Positions 10,771 to 22,858 of a stretch of 64,000 nucleotides of DNA are shown in pieces. Position numbers and translations under genes: made by a program. How positions within the stretch are numbered: the first letter of the stretch is position 1; each line of letters begins with the position of its first letter. A model generated the notes under the pieces. That model was not told where the DNA came from. It searched no databases and saw nothing but the letters and a program-made list of their open reading frames with translations. The DNA comes from Epiperipatus broadwayi (lineage: Eukaryota > Onychophora > Udeonychophora > Euonychophora > Peripatidae): positions 1,178,001-1,242,000 of the forward strand of contig JAQFVV010000182.1 in the NCBI GenBank assembly GCA_028023455.1, written 5' to 3'.

Positions 10771-11070
10771 TCAAACACATATGAAGACCTTGTCCTCTTT
10801 TAAACACACTAAGTCATTATTTAATAGAAAACTTTTAAATTTATTAATTTGACTTAACCATTTATCATTCCTATTATATTTAAAGTTTTTATTTTTAATT
10901 TCTTTAACAATGTTATTACAAATATTAGTATCACACTTAATCACACTAAATGAATGTTTTATTGCAGAATTCAATTCAAGATTACAATCTTTCCATCTAC
11001 CACCAACATATTTTGATCCGAAATTTAAAATATATTTTTGACTGAAATCCAAATTTATACCAGATAATAT
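10771..11070 (-). pseudogene. Penelope-like element, N-terminal coding region of copy 1
   Basis: The minus-strand frame upstream of the RT contains INLDFSQKYILNFGSKY and RWKDCNLELNSAIKHSF, consistent in position with the N-terminal extension of Penelope-like RTs. I place it by position more than by motif. Residues encoded right of 11070 are antisense of copy 2 and not part of this gene. It is separated from the RT by stops at about 10523-10771. Confidence 0.55.
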
Positions 11071-11210
11071 GTAGATATATTGAATTATTATTTCATGATA
11101 TTTTAGGTTTTGGAGAATATACTGTTCCATCATCATTTGACTTTGTAAATAAAATTAAGAATATAAATATAGAGTTACATGACACAATTTGTACTTTTGA
11201 TATAAATGAA

Positions 11211-11915
11211 ATGTATGGATCAATAGATCGAATAGAGTCAATTAATATTATTTATAATGCTCTTGTTTTAAAAAATGTAAAATCTGATATTATAAATTTT
11301 ATTATAAAAGTAATGCAGTTTATTGATAAAAATATTTATGTTAATTTTAATAACGAATATTATAAAATGAGTTTTGATTGGCCAATGGGTCTTTCTGCTG
11401 TTGCACAAATTTGTAATTTTGTTATATCAACATATGAAAGTAAAATTTTAAAACAATTGAAATATCAAGAAATTAAAGTATATCATAGATATGTGGATGA
11501 TGTTTTTATTTGTGAAAAACAATAATTAATAATCAATTTATTTAATGAATTAAATGAGATTAAGGATATAAAGTGGGTTATAACTAAAGAGAAATACAAT
11601 TCCATAAAATTCTTGGATATTCAAGTTAGACTTAATGATTACAGTTTGGATTATCTTATGTTAATTAAACCAATTGAAACTAGAGATTTTATTCCATATG
11701 AATCACATGTATCTAAATGTCATAAGCTATCTAGATTTAAATCATTCTTATTTCTAAATGAAAAATTCTGCAAATATTCTAGTGATAAAATTAAAAATGT
11801 ACATTTATTTGTTAATGACTTGCTGAAAATTGGTTATTATAAAAATGCTATTACTAATATTATTAAAAAATTTAAAAGAAATCAACACTATAATAAAATT
11901 AAAAATATCAAATGA
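11211..11915 (+). pseudogene. Penelope-like reverse transcriptase, copy 2 (YVDD intact, stop-interrupted)
   Basis: RT motifs A (FDINEMYGSIDR, starting just upstream of 11211), B (WPMGLSAVAQICNF) and C (YHRYVDDVFI) are in one frame. A stop follows at about 11523, where copy 1 has a sense codon. The RT then continues (MDIQVRLNDYSLDYL onwards) to 11915 before another stop. The catalytic Asp-Asp is retained, unlike copy 1, but the gene is broken. Confidence 0.85.
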
Positions 11916-12415
11916 AATGGATTTCAGTGCCATTTATATTGGATGAGCAGGTCAAATTTATTAGGAGAATTTATAATGTTTTGTGTCATATTGCTTTTTT
12001 CTCAACAAATAGCATAAATAGATTACTTAATAACTCTAAAATTCAAAATTCAAACTTTAATCAAAATTTTATTATATATAGATTGACATGTGGTTGTGGC
12101 TTACAGTACATCGGTGAATCTAAGTGTACATTTGAGAAGAGAATAAAAGAGCATATGCTTTTATATAATAGAATTTAAAAAGAGAAACAATATGGAATAG
12201 ATATAAATAAACCTTCATCATCTATTATATTTGATCATAATAAATCTTGTCAATATGGATTTAAATTTGATTATAAAAATATGAAAGTTATTCAAATTGA
12301 ACGTTGTCATAATAAATGTAAAATAAAAGAGGCTATGTTGATTTCAAGAAATCATCAAATGTTAATGAATCACCAGTCATCAAATGTTACAATAACAGAA
12401 TTGTGGGAAATTTGA
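11912..12415 (+). pseudogene. GIY-YIG endonuclease domain, copy 2
   Basis: The frame begins MKWISVPFILDEQVKFI and reaches the GIY-YIG core CGCGLQYIGESKCTFEKR at about 12090-12150, ending at a stop near 12178 (NRI*). The homologous sequence goes on in the same orientation to about 12415, with the His/Cys segment and a terminal ELWEI as in copy 1. It overlaps the preceding RT fragment by four bases. Confidence 0.82.
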
Positions 12416-12472
12416 ATTGAAATATGGGTATTATTAAAGGTTGTCTTGTTTTGATTATTCAATGTTATATAG

Positions 12473-12503
12473 TTGATAAAGACTACAAAATGTATAGTCA
12501 AAA
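12473..12503 (+). ncRNA. Hammerhead-like stem motif, copy 2 (degenerate)
   Basis: TTGATAA, an extra A, the stem GACTA/TAGTC and AAAAG in order. It matches the motif at 9054-9084, except that the GAAA box is now AAAA. Confidence 0.35.
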
Positions 12504-12547
12504 GTACTTCTAAAAATAACATAATTTATGTAAATTGTACTGTATTT

Positions 12548-12549
<2 letters not shown>

Positions 12550-12599
<50 letters not shown>
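12550..12599. repeat. (AT)n tract
   Basis: A (TA)n run separates Penelope copy 2 from LTR copy 3. Confidence 0.9.
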
Positions 12600-12600
<1 letters not shown>

Positions 12601-12601
<1 letters not shown>

Positions 12602-13941
12602 GCACCAATATAGTGTTGGCACATAATAATTTTGTTTAAAAAATTATTAAAATAAAAATCACTTGTAAAAGAAAATGTAAGATTAAAAGTCTAAAGGTTT
12701 TATCAAAGAAGTAAAGAATTTTTTCTTATTATTAGTTAAAATGTAATGTAAAGTTTAAAAATATAAATCTCTTTTTATTCAAGTTAAAGTAAAAAAGTCA
12801 TCTTAAAAACTAAATAATGAATTGATCTTAAATTATACATGTGCATAAATGTAAGCTTGTTAATAAAATATATATGTGTGAGAGTAAACAAAGAAATGAT
12901 AAATGCGTGTATATGTGCATGTTCAAATTATATTGAAAAATAAATGAAAGTTAAAAAATTAAAAAACACTCAGTGGTGGCTACTAATAAAAATATAAAAA
13001 CAACACATTTGCATGGCTACTAATTAAACAATCTTCAAAAACATGTAATTAAGAGATTATCAAAGGAATTTCAACAACAGATATTGCCGGAGGATATCAA
13101 AAATGACAACACGTATGTATAAATAGCCAATTTTTTATCAGACAGTTAGTCAAGTTAGTTGCATCAGAGTTGCATTAGAGTTGAGTTTGAGATAATAGTT
13201 CAGTACAATCTATCAGTGAGTTATATCAGAATCAAGAATGCAGTGTTAAAACCTCAGAAAACATACAACTTTCTCCAGCCTGAAGTTCGATGAAAACAGC
13301 CAATCTACCTAATAAAAGTGATGTTTGCATAACAACCTGAAGCCGCTCAATATCTAATTGTCTTAAAGAAAATGCCTTGGAATAATCAGCATCAAATCTC
13401 CACAAGAAAACTTCAAATCTAATCGGTTAGAAATACTTCATTAGAAGCAGCAAACAGCAAGAAGTATCCACGTTCAAAATCCTAGGTAATAACATTTTTC
13501 TTATACTCATTTCTAAAGTAGCCATTGCATTCATAAAACCTCAAGAGTCAAGTTTAAAAACTCTATTGCATACATAGACAAACTATTAATATGTGTGTTT
13601 AAATGTTGTGGGTATTCATGCACTAGTATATTGATTTCATTGTATTTTAAATTGCAAATATTATTTAATGCTTTCTCATAAGATATTATAATGTGTGAAT
13701 TATATATGTATGTGTGTTGTATTAGTTAAATAAGATTTATAAAATGTTTAAAATTAGTTTAGTAAATGTTAATTAAAATAAATTGTCTTTATAAACTAAA
13801 ACTTTATTTTGTCAGTCAATTCTCTTTATCACTAATTAAAACTATATTTTGTTATTGAATTAAAAAATAGACTGAGCTAGTTAAGGGATTTTCGAATGCT
13901 GGATTATGGACCTACTGTCCAAACATGTTAGTTTTAGACTA
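12601..13941 (+). mobile_element. Gypsy LTR, copy 3 (diverged)
   Basis: Starts TGCACCAATATAG and follows the layout of LTR copies 1 and 2 throughout: GCATGGCTA with the AATTAA block (about 13010), the ATATTGCCGGAG block (13081), TATA box GTATGTATAAATAGCC (about 13112), CTCCAGCC...GATGAAAACAGCC (13273), TATCTAATTGTCTT (13351), and TTCAAAATCCTAGGTAA (about 13472). It retains the 290-bp region that copy 1 lost. After the end, TGGCACATGAGG and a leader resembling 3517-3620 follow, so this is a 5' LTR with a stub of internal sequence to about 14060. No coding sequence survives. Confidence 0.7.
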
Positions 13942-14263
13942 GCTGGCACATGAGGTTTACTCCAAAACAAATAAAGTGTTTGGATAGTAGGGGTTTGAAT
14001 CTAGCAGCTGAGGTGGGCCACGGTCTGGAAATGTGATCGTGTTACGCATTGCATAGCTTGATCTGATCGTGGGTATTATTGACAGATAAAGCTATCAATA
14101 ATATTTTCCATTTTGCTCGAACATGCTGGTTTGTTCATATAATATTTATTAGTAAATAAGATTATAAATGTATTATAAATAAGCTTGAACCCAGTTAAAA
14201 CCATTTACAGACTAAGTGAGAGTTTATCGGATCGAACCCGGTACAATATATATATATATATAT

Positions 14264-14395
14264 ATATATGGAAGGGAAAGATAATGATCTGGACTAATTG
14301 ATGAGTGCTGGTTACTGGTTATATAAGTTAGAATGGATAGATGTAGAGAGCATGAAAAACTGAATTTAAATCCCTTCTATTTACATCAAATTCAG
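14264..14395 (+). repeat. SINE-A copy, partial
   Basis: Carries the SINE-A blocks ATAATGATCTGGACTAAT, GATGAGTGCTGGTT and a box-B-like end (AACTGAATTTAAATCCCTT). Shares them with 14525-14850 and other copies. Confidence 0.55.
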
Positions 14396-14524
14396 TATAG
14401 GCAATATACTTGTATTTAAATATTACATATTCAGCCTGTATTCTGACCATCCCTCTTTTGTGTATTTAAATGGATATATTAATGTTTTAGAGGTCAGAGT
14501 GATTTTAAGTCAAGATAGGTATGA

Positions 14525-14850
14525 CAATAATAATGGCATCAACAAAGTCTTTAAGCATTCCATCATCAGATCTTCATTGATATGAATGGCTGAAGAATTG
14601 GAGGGTGGAAAAGATTGAAGCCTATTTATTAAAGTTTGAAGATGTGCTATCTTAATATAAACTGAGCACTGATTATATATGTGTGTGGGAAATTATAATC
14701 TGGACCTACTGATGAGTGCTGATTCATCATGAAATACATATAGTGAAGATCTTTTTTTTTTTTTATGTGTATGCGGTCATGTGTACAAGTTGTATAAGAT
14801 AGAGTGAATAAATGTAGGAAGCTTTAAAAACTGAGTCTAATTACAAAAAC
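14525..14850 (+). repeat. SINE-A copy, near full length
   Basis: Repeat of about 330 bp. Blocks in order: CATCATCAGATCTTCATTGA, GAATGGCTGAAGAATTGG, CTGAGCACTGATTATATA, TCTGGACCTACTGATGAGTG, a T-run, GGTCATGTGTACAAGTTGTA, and AGGAAGCTTTAAAAACTGAG. The same order appears at 36895-37195 (+), 17580-17905 (-) and 42358-42580 (-). The end with GAGTTCAAATCCC in better copies resembles RNA polymerase III box B, so a tRNA-derived SINE is the likely origin. Confidence 0.6.
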
Positions 14851-17579
14851 ACATAATAAGACAACAAATGTATATGGAATAGATAAACAACTGTAAATAT
14901 AACTTTTAAAACATAAAATAATCACTAAATTGCTGAAACATGTTTTCAATTATTTTAACATAATCAATATCATTTGCATGTAATATTTAAATAAATTATT
15001 AGTTCCTACAATACACCATTACTCTTTCCTATGCTTCATGAATTTTCAAGTTATTTTTTTTGTCCATTAAGCAGAATATTTTCTACATTAATAAACATAA
15101 CTTTTTATATTTTTTTAATATTCTCTCTTTATGTAATATTTTTTATCTTACTTAAGTTAAACACAAAATTTCTATAATTTTTCATTTCATGGTCATTAAA
15201 TGCAAAAGATATGTATGTATTATTTATTTTATGCATTTTAGCTTTTTCATATAATAATTGATACTCTAAATCTTTTTCAATAAAAAGTGAGATTCTCCAA
15301 TATATAATGTAACATAAAGTTAAGTAATGTTATATATCATATTATTTTTTACTCTTTATTAATCTTATCTTTAATATTATTAAGTAGCCTATTTATATTG
15401 AATTGTATGCTATATGAAATAATAAAAAGATAAAAGGTATTTATTTTGAGCATTATAAATTTACACATAAGTGTTCCATCCAATGTAAGCAGGATAATTA
15501 AAAATACTAAGGATAGGATTAATAAAGAGCAAAAAATACCATATATGTGTAATTATTTGCTATAGGAGAACATCTTTTATTGGGGGCATTTTTCAATGAG
15601 AAAAAATTTAAAGATTATCAAAATGTATAAGCAAATAATAAATAAAAGTCTTCTGTGTTTAATAACCATGAACTAACATATAATAGATATTTTGTTACAA
15701 TATATGAATAGCCAAAGAGAAAAATAAAAAAAGCTATTATAGGAAATTATTTTATCAAAATTCACAAAGAATTGGGGAGGAAGTGAAATCGGGTATTATG
15801 AGAGTTAAGATATTTATTTATGCCAAATTAATTCAGAATATATTTATGCAATTTATTATTTAATATCTTTTAAATTGTAGTATGGTTTTAATAGATATTG
15901 AGATGAACCATCTCATAGCACATAAGATATTGGATGAGTAATCTTAATAGTATGTATATATGCATTTAAAGTCTTAAAAAATGAAGACAGACAAAGGTTA
16001 TATATATATATAAAGTATTTCCAATAGAGTTTAAATAATTTAAATATTGTTAAGTAATATTTTAAAAATTCTACAAATCATTTAAAATTAAATATAAAAA
16101 GATCTCTGTAAAGCAAATAGATTATTATTTAATTTATTTTTGATTCTCACAAAATCTAAATTTTAAATGTACCAAATGAACTATTTTATCTAAACAAACA
16201 TGTTCGTGTTAATGAACGTATAATTATAAAAGTTAGGTTTCAATATATTTTAAAAATTAAGAAAAATTTTTAGTAAGCAACTAGTTTTGAAGTTATTATG
16301 GTTTTGATGTAAAATAAATAATACTAATCTATGTAATATAATTATAGCTTAATTTTTTACTGTTTATATAATTGGTACATTTTAATATCTATTATAAATA
16401 ATGGATCAGTTTAACTGTAAGAATAGATAAAATCAAGATTAAAGATAAGGTCTAATTGTCTTAATGCCTGTTAAGTTTGAGGTTCCCAGAGAAGTATATA
16501 TAAAGCTCTTTGTGGTAACCCATAGCTCAATAGTATGAAGAGATATTGCCTGCTGATTGACAGTTCAGAGATTTTAAAAGTTAAATATGAATTACAAATT
16601 ATAAGTAACTGACCTGTCTGTCCTGGATAACCAATATCTTTATTATAAAAGAAACTATATGAGATGGCATACTTGTATATACAACCAGATTTTAAAAAAA
16701 CAATTGTTATTCATATGCATGCTATCCATGCATGAAACCTATTTTTAAATATGTATATAAACACAGAAGAAATAGCTACACTATTAATAGATTTCATTAG
16801 TATATGTATTTTATATATGAAAGAAATTACTGATAATAGAAAAATAATCTAACAATTACATATTAGTGATACATAATTTTCAAAATTGATTCTAATAATA
16901 AAGAAATTCTAGAAAAATCAATTTCTTTATTGCTCAAAAGAAAGTTTTCCTTATGTCAACTAATATTAGTATGTTTTAAACACAAAAATTGATCAACTCT
17001 AAAAAAAAAAAAATGTTAATGGAAAAAATTTACAGTAAAAAAAAAAAAAACTAATGGTTTTATTGCTTGGAAATTTATAAGAAGTTTGAGTGCCAGAATA
17101 AATTCTGGGACCTCTGATCCCAAATTAGATATTCCACCAACTGCACCAAACTACACAGAGTATTTACAGAAAGAGAAGAAAGAATAGGACAAATCTAAAT
17201 GAATCATGAGGATGCTTTTATTATTAAAAGGAGTCACCTAAATTATTGTATCAATATTCAAAAAAATCAAAATATTTTTTTCCTGTTTAAAATATCAACA
17301 ATATTTTTTAAAAATACATCCATTAATTAAATATGATTAAATATAATTTACAATCGATAAAAATTGAATCTTCTTTGTAGTTTTAAATCAACAATTACTT
17401 TTAAATTTCATGTCTTTCCTTGAATTTCTGCCTGTGTTATTTATGAAACTCCTCTTTAATTTTCTTGTTATATCATGCGTGCTTTTAATCAAATCTTTAA
17501 ATAATATAATCATTGCCAGAGAATAATCATCTTTTTTTTTCTTTCTGTAAAAACAGACTTATTCCTATTTACAACACAT
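14851..17579. other. AT-rich intergenic DNA
   Basis: No open frame with recognisable homology. Two weak tRNA-like patches are visible: 16518-16580 (+, TAGCTCAATAGTATGAAGA with a degraded box B) and 17085-17165 (-, TGGTGCAGTTGGTGGAATAT). Otherwise AT-rich sequence with A- and T-runs. Confidence 0.6.
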
Positions 17580-17905
17580 TATATAATAGAGAGATTTGAA
17601 CTTAGGATTTTCAGTCTATATTCATTTATTTCATGACCATACACATGTAAAAAAGATAAATAATCCCCAATGTATGTATTTTGAGCAAAACCAGCACTCA
17701 TCAGTTGACCTGGATCATAATCTCCCATATATATATATATATATATACAATCAATACTCAGATTATGGTAAGATAGCAATTTCTTAAACTTTAATGGACA
17801 GGCTTCAATCTTGTCACCCTTCCAACAATTCAACCATCCATTTCATTAAAAAACCAATGATGAATTGCTCAAAATCCTTAGTGAATTTGATATTGCAATC
17901 ATACC
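17580..17905 (-). repeat. SINE-A copy, minus strand
   Basis: Inverse of the blocks listed for 14525-14850, starting with GAGATTTGAACTTAGGA (box B side) and ending near CATTTCATTAAAAAACC. It contains an (AT)n run at 17727-17749. Confidence 0.55.
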
Positions 17906-18023
17906 TATGTAGATATTACATCAATCTAACCTGTTATATTATTGGGCTATTACATATCCATTTATATTAATAAGAAAGGGATGGGCTGGGCTTATATTAT
18001 GATGTAACATATTTCCAAGGTAG

Positions 18024-18075
18024 TATGTAGAGGGATTTGAACTTAGGATTTTCAGTCTATATTCATACTCCATTT
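18024..18075 (-). repeat. SINE-A fragment (box B end)
   Basis: Repeats GAACTTAGGATTTTCAGTCT of the preceding copy (17596), then diverges. A short relic. Confidence 0.45.
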
Positions 18076-19577
18076 TTATTTCAAACAACAGATACACATA
18101 GTAAACATTTAGTATAATAAATGAGTAGATTAATAACCCATTCTATAAGTAACACAGCAAATTTTCAAATCATAATTAGATTTCATATAAAATCATTTTA
18201 AATAAAAAATATTTGTTATAAACTATTGTCTTTATAAAATGAATAATAATCTTTTGTTTCTTTACTTGTTTAAAAAAGTCCTAAATTATGCACTTTCTAA
18301 TTTTAATTTTCACATTTTTTTACTAAAGGGTCTGTCTGGTAGTTAGGTTCTCTGGTCTTCTTCAGAGTAGTTGCATAACATTATTTTTTGTTTATTTACA
18401 TAAATACATAATAAAATTTAGTTTAATGGTTTGTATATATACATATGCATAAACATAATCTTTTTGTAAATTTTTATTTTTTATTGCTTTTTAATCTATT
18501 TAATATGAAAGTGCATAAATATTACAACTTAATTTTATAAATTGTCTTTTAATGCAAAATTCAAATGTATTAATCAAAATTATATATATACTATAAAATA
18601 GATGTTAATTTTAAAAAACATAATTTTCAGTTTAATTATTTAAAATTAATAATTAAATAAACTAATAATAATTACTAAAAAAATAATATTTTTTTTTCTG
18701 TAGGGTTATTAAAGGAAGAAGATGGGTAATTTTATAACAATAATAATTATTTATATATACAAAGTAATATTGATATAAAAAATAATAACATTATTAATAA
18801 AAAGGGCATATTTAAAATTATTTTTAAATTTTTTAAAAATAAAAATAAAATGATTTATTTTAAATTTTTTGTAAACTTTTATTAGTTTTTTTTTTTTTTT
18901 AATTATAGTTTTAAATGATTCGAAAATTTTATTTTTAGAATTTTTTTTTTTTAAAAAATTAATTTTATATCCATAATGTTCATTCATTAATAAAATATGA
19001 ATTTTATATTATATATCAATGCATAAAAGTTATAAAATATTAAAAATACTAGATGAAAATTATAAAGAATATAATATATATATATGTGTGTGTATGCAAA
19101 AACCATCAACATAAGTTTATTATGTGTTTATATAAATAAACAAAAAATAATGTAATACAATCATGTTTTACAGATAGCTAGTCAATCCAAACTGTCAGAT
19201 TTTAATAAAAACCTATATAAAAGTACAAAGAAGAATTAGATGATTTAAAGTTTTATTATTAAGTTTTATGTTATAAGTTTAGAAAATGTGTGACTTTTAT
19301 TTTTTAGAAAATTGGATAAATTATAATAAATAGAAACCATGTTTTTAAGAATATCAGTACCACACTAAAAAAATATATTACTAAACCAATATATTAGTAC
19401 ATATTAATTTTTATGAAATTAATACATATAAATTGTATTACTGGTTTACAAATAATATTTGTAAGACCCAATCGTAATTACTGTAATGCCAAGAGAAATA
19501 CTTATGTGGTTTTTACTTTATTATAATACTTATAATTTTTTTTTACAATGTTTCTAAATTCTGTGATGAATATTTTT
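18076..19577. other. AT-rich intergenic DNA
   Basis: No gene seen. Contains poly-A and poly-T runs (18884-18960) and an ATATATATATGTGTGTGTATG tract at about 19076. A short open frame at 18751-18987 on the minus strand is lysine- and asparagine-rich low-complexity sequence and is not called. Confidence 0.6.
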
Positions 19578-19585
19578 ATATAAAC
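19578..19585. repeat. hAT target-site duplication, left
   Basis: ATATAAAC precedes TAGGGTTTCATGG. The right counterpart, ATATAGAC at 23589-23596, matches 7 of 8 bases. An 8-bp duplication is the hAT hallmark. Confidence 0.55.
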
Positions 19586-20302
19586 TAGGGTTTCATGGTT
19601 TTAAAAACAAGTTTTTTTACTGAAATATGTTAAATTCAAAAACCAGTTTGAAAATTTAAAAATTTAGTTTTAATGCAAAAATTATTTTTAAAAATGTTAT
19701 CTTATTTTGTAATGTGCTTATGATCTTTAATTTGCAGAAATATACAAATACATAAAAACTTTACAAGTGACTGATTGTGTTTCAAACAAACTGTCTTTAA
19801 TATAAAAAAATGTATAACTTTATTCCAAATGAAGATCCTTCATTTTATCAGGTGGTGGTCAGCACAATTCACAAAGAATTATATATCTGTTGTTATATTT
19901 CATCAGTCTGGGTAAATATTTTTTTAAAACATTTCACAAAATATATATAAAAAAGTAAATTTTGTTGGACAATATTAATGCAAAAGAAATTCAGAAGAAA
20001 GGTTATCTATTGAATCATTTGTTTTAATTATATAGTCCAAGTAGTGCATGCCTTTCATAATTAGTGGGAAAGACACTAAAATAAATCCATGTAAGTATGT
20101 TTACAAATTTCATAAAAAATGTTTGATTGAATATATCATAGCTGATGTTCTAATATATTAAATGTTTTAAAATTTAAAATACTTTTTAACATATACACTT
20201 ATAGTTTTAAGATAAATATGAATAACTGAGAACTTTCTATGAGAACTATTATTTGTTGGTCAATGTCAACAGTAAAAATATTTTTTTTATTTTCAGCCTA
20301 AA

Positions 20303-21607
20303 ATGAATCCATCAAATAAATCCAAAGTTTGAGAACATTTTAGAAGAATTGGTCCAGTAATGCCTGTTATAAACATTGCAGTAAAATGATGAGCTGTAAA
20401 GGATTGTCTACAAGCAGTCTTTATAATCACCTTAAACCAATTTATAGAATACTAAGCGATAAGAAAACAGAAGTCATTATTGAAAAAAAAACTTCAGGGC
20501 CTTAAGATTTGTTTACAAAAACAGGCAACTATTTTTAATTTTATTTAAAAAAAAGCTAGTTTAGGAGAAATTGTAGCAAAAACTTTCTGCATTAAATGGA
20601 TTGTCAATAAACAATATATCAGCAAGCTCATTCATATGAGAATCTTACCAAAAAACAAGTCTCAGAGTAATAAATCTCATTTATACATGTTTTAATATTG
20701 CTAAAAGGGAAATTGTAATTAATTTAGATTGTATCAAAAAGCAAGGAAAAAAGTTTTTTTTAAGAATTAGATAAATGGACTAGCAAACGAAATCACAGAT
20801 ATTTAAATGTCAATGTTTGATTAATTTAATTTAGATTTAGTTCCAATAGCTAGTGCTTGTGATGCCATAAAAACATTAGAACTAGTGTCTGAGAGAGTTT
20901 AAATGTTTAATTTGAATTTAATGATAGATATGGTTGCAGCTACAAATGATGGTGCCACTGTAATGAAAAAATTTTGACAATTATCATCAATAATAAATCA
21001 ATTATGCTACTTGCATGCTGCTCACTTAGCTGTCACAGATGTATTATATAAAAATAAATTAGATACATATGTTATAAATAAGAGTGTGATTATGATTATA
21101 ATGAAGAACTTGGTGACTCCTCTCAATTACATGTACTATCTAATAACTATAAACAGGCAATTTTTCAAATTAGAAATATTTCAAAATTTTTCAGAAAGTC
21201 ACCCCTTTGATATAGCATACTCCAAAATTATGTTAAACAATAGAAGGGGAAGAAATTAATTTTAATTTTGAATTGTTAAACAATGTGGAATAACCTAGTG
21301 GCCATGATAAGGAGATTTATGTCTTTGAAAGAGTGTGTTGTATTTGTTTAAATGATCTCAATTCCTGTCATATGTGGAATGAGATTTAATGCTCAAATTA
21401 TAGAACTTTACAATATTTGAAAATCAATATGACTTACAACAAAATAAAGCTTTAGAATGCAAAGATGCTAATTTATTAATGAATGATGGCATTTTTGAAT
21501 TTTTATTGAACAAATTAAAATCATTAAAAACTGAAATTAGTTTTAAACTAATAAATGCATTAGATGCTATAATTAATGAAGTGTGTCAAATTGATTTGAT
21601 AATATTG
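20303..21607 (+). pseudogene. hAT transposase, N-terminal and central part
   Basis: Conceptual translation across several stops and frameshifts shows a BED-type zinc-finger start (KSKV-x-EHFRRIG) and then a Cys/His block (CKGLSTSSLYNHL, frame-shifted). Next comes a hAT core block reading like DEWTSKRNHRYLNVNV, then TNDGATVMKKF followed by CYLHAAHLAVTDVLYK (about 20940-21055), which is strongly hAT-like. Then follow WNNLVAMIRRFMSLKECV (about 21280-21335) and ANLLMNDGIFEFLLNKL (about 21465-21520). A cut-and-paste transposase of this family would bind element ends and catalyse excision. Many stops show the gene is dead. Homology stops at the LINE insertion and resumes at about 22860. Confidence 0.8.
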
Positions 21608-21624
21608 TTTCTTTCAACAAAAAC
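21608..21624. repeat. Target-site duplication of nested LINE, left
   Basis: TTTCTTTCAACAAAAAC; the right counterpart at 22851-22869 is TTTCTTTATCGACAAAATC. Both copies translate to the same hAT residues (LSTK), as expected from duplication of a coding stretch. Imperfect, so the insertion is not recent. Confidence 0.5.
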
Positions 21625-22850
21625 AATGAATATCTTCTTTTTTTAATTTTATTTAAACATGAAGTGTTCTTTGTACACTGAAAGTTTTACATTGTATTTA
21701 AAGCATACAGAGTAAAAAAAGAGAGGAACACATTCTGCACAGTCCTGATATTCATTTGAAAACTCAATCTTTTCCCAGATGTCTCTGTGTAACAGCTGAG
21801 GTGCAAGGGCTGGGTCTCTGACTTTAGCTTGTGTGAGTAGCTTGATGTAAATCTAAAGTGGAGTATTTTTAAAATGTCCAAACATTAATTTGCATCTGGT
21901 TAGTCATAAGGTGAAGGTCAAAAAGATGGACAGTCTGATGGATGCATAGGTTCTCTGTTTGATCATGTTTTGAATTTATAGGACATCTCTGATGTCTAGT
22001 GAAACTTTGTTAATGATGAAGTTCCTGATAGGAGAGAAGGTGGAACACATGTATAATAAGTGGGCTATGGTCTCATCAGCTGAGTGGCAGAGCTGGCACT
22101 GGGGTCCAATCTTTGAGAAACCCCTCCTGTCCACAAGAAAGCAATTGGTGGGAAGAGAAGCCAGATTGAGCTTAAGAAGAAAGTTGATGTGTTTGGATTC
22201 AACTTACCAGTGATTCAGCTTTTGGATCAAGGCTTTGTTGGAAAGCCCCAATACATTTTGAGTCGGGGTTTGATCTTGGTGTTTTAATTTGTAGACAGTC
22301 CAGAAAGACTTTTTAGCATCAATGGCTAGTTGGCTGGGATTCATGACTATACTGACTTGATTCCAGATTTCACCTAACCATTTACTTGTGAGTGGATGTG
22401 GAGTATCAGTAGGGTAGACAACCACTGAAAGATTGAGATTTGGCAATATTAAGCATTTCGAGCACAGAAGGGAAATGGGAGAGGAGACAGAGTACAGACC
22501 AAGAGCATTAAGCTCTTTAGGCATTTGAGTCTTGGCCATGCTAATAGCCACCACCTTGCCATTCCAGAGAAGTTTGGAACACAGAGAGTTCATTGATTTT
22601 TCAAAGAGCTTAGTGGGTTTGATGATGGGAAGGTAATAGGACAGTCGAGAATAAACCAGTGTATTTAATAATGTAACTTTGCCGATGAGTGATAAGGAGA
22701 TATTGGCAAGCGATGCAACTATCTTTTTTATTTTATCCAGTATTAGGTTCTGAATCACCTTTGTCATCACCAGCCTCGATAATGCAATTGGAAAGCCCAA
22801 AAAAGGGATAGGTTTGGAGGAGAATACTGAAGGGATTGGTTGTCTGTGCT
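21625..22850 (-). mobile_element. L1/Tx1-type LINE, 5'-truncated, nested in hAT
   Basis: Minus-strand LINE 3' end. Reading right to left: the RT thumb region (FLGFPIALSRLVM, then DKIKKIVASLANISLSLIGK), an L1-like block (LLNTLVYSRLSYYLPI; LCSKLLWNGK; PKELNALGLYS), and then a C-terminal CCHC-like finger (CQLCHSADETIAHLLYMC, about 22040-22100). A T-run at 21635-21641 on the plus strand is the poly-A side of the 3' end. RT palm and endonuclease are missing, the usual result of 5' truncation. The frame is open from 22935 to 22204 and broken after that. Confidence 0.75.
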
Positions 22851-22858
22851 TTTCTTTA

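Larger units (their letters stand above)
9005..11070 (-). mobile_element. Penelope-like element, copy 1 (reverse transcriptase plus GIY-YIG)
   Basis: The minus-strand element reads from about 11070 to 9005. Order of parts: N-terminal coding region (about 11070-10771), RT (10523-9606), GIY-YIG endonuclease (9474-9142), then a short AT-rich 3' tail holding the stem motif at 9054-9084. Its 5' end butts directly on a second, inverted, 5'-truncated copy (11071-12555). Penelope-like elements are known to integrate with partial tandem or inverted copies of themselves. Frames are broken between 10523 and 10771, and between RT and endonuclease. Confidence 0.85.
11071..12555 (+). mobile_element. Penelope-like element, copy 2 (inverted, 5'-truncated)
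   Basis: Plus-strand copy of the same family as 9005-11070, beginning inside the RT N-terminal part (GTAGATATATTGAATT at 11071). Three broken frames follow: RT 11211-11525 with YHRYVDDVFI, RT end 11613-11915, and GIY-YIG 11912-12178 plus a continuation to about 12415. It ends after the stem motif, in TGTATTTTGATATA and an (AT)n run. Arms of the inverted pair are about 1.45 kb and differ at few positions. Confidence 0.85.

Noticed and set aside
18340-18385. CTGAAGAAG motif on the minus strand, like the hammerhead-like copies
   Set aside because: No GAAA box or matching stem follows; it folds instead as CTCTG/CAGAG. No target duplication was seen.
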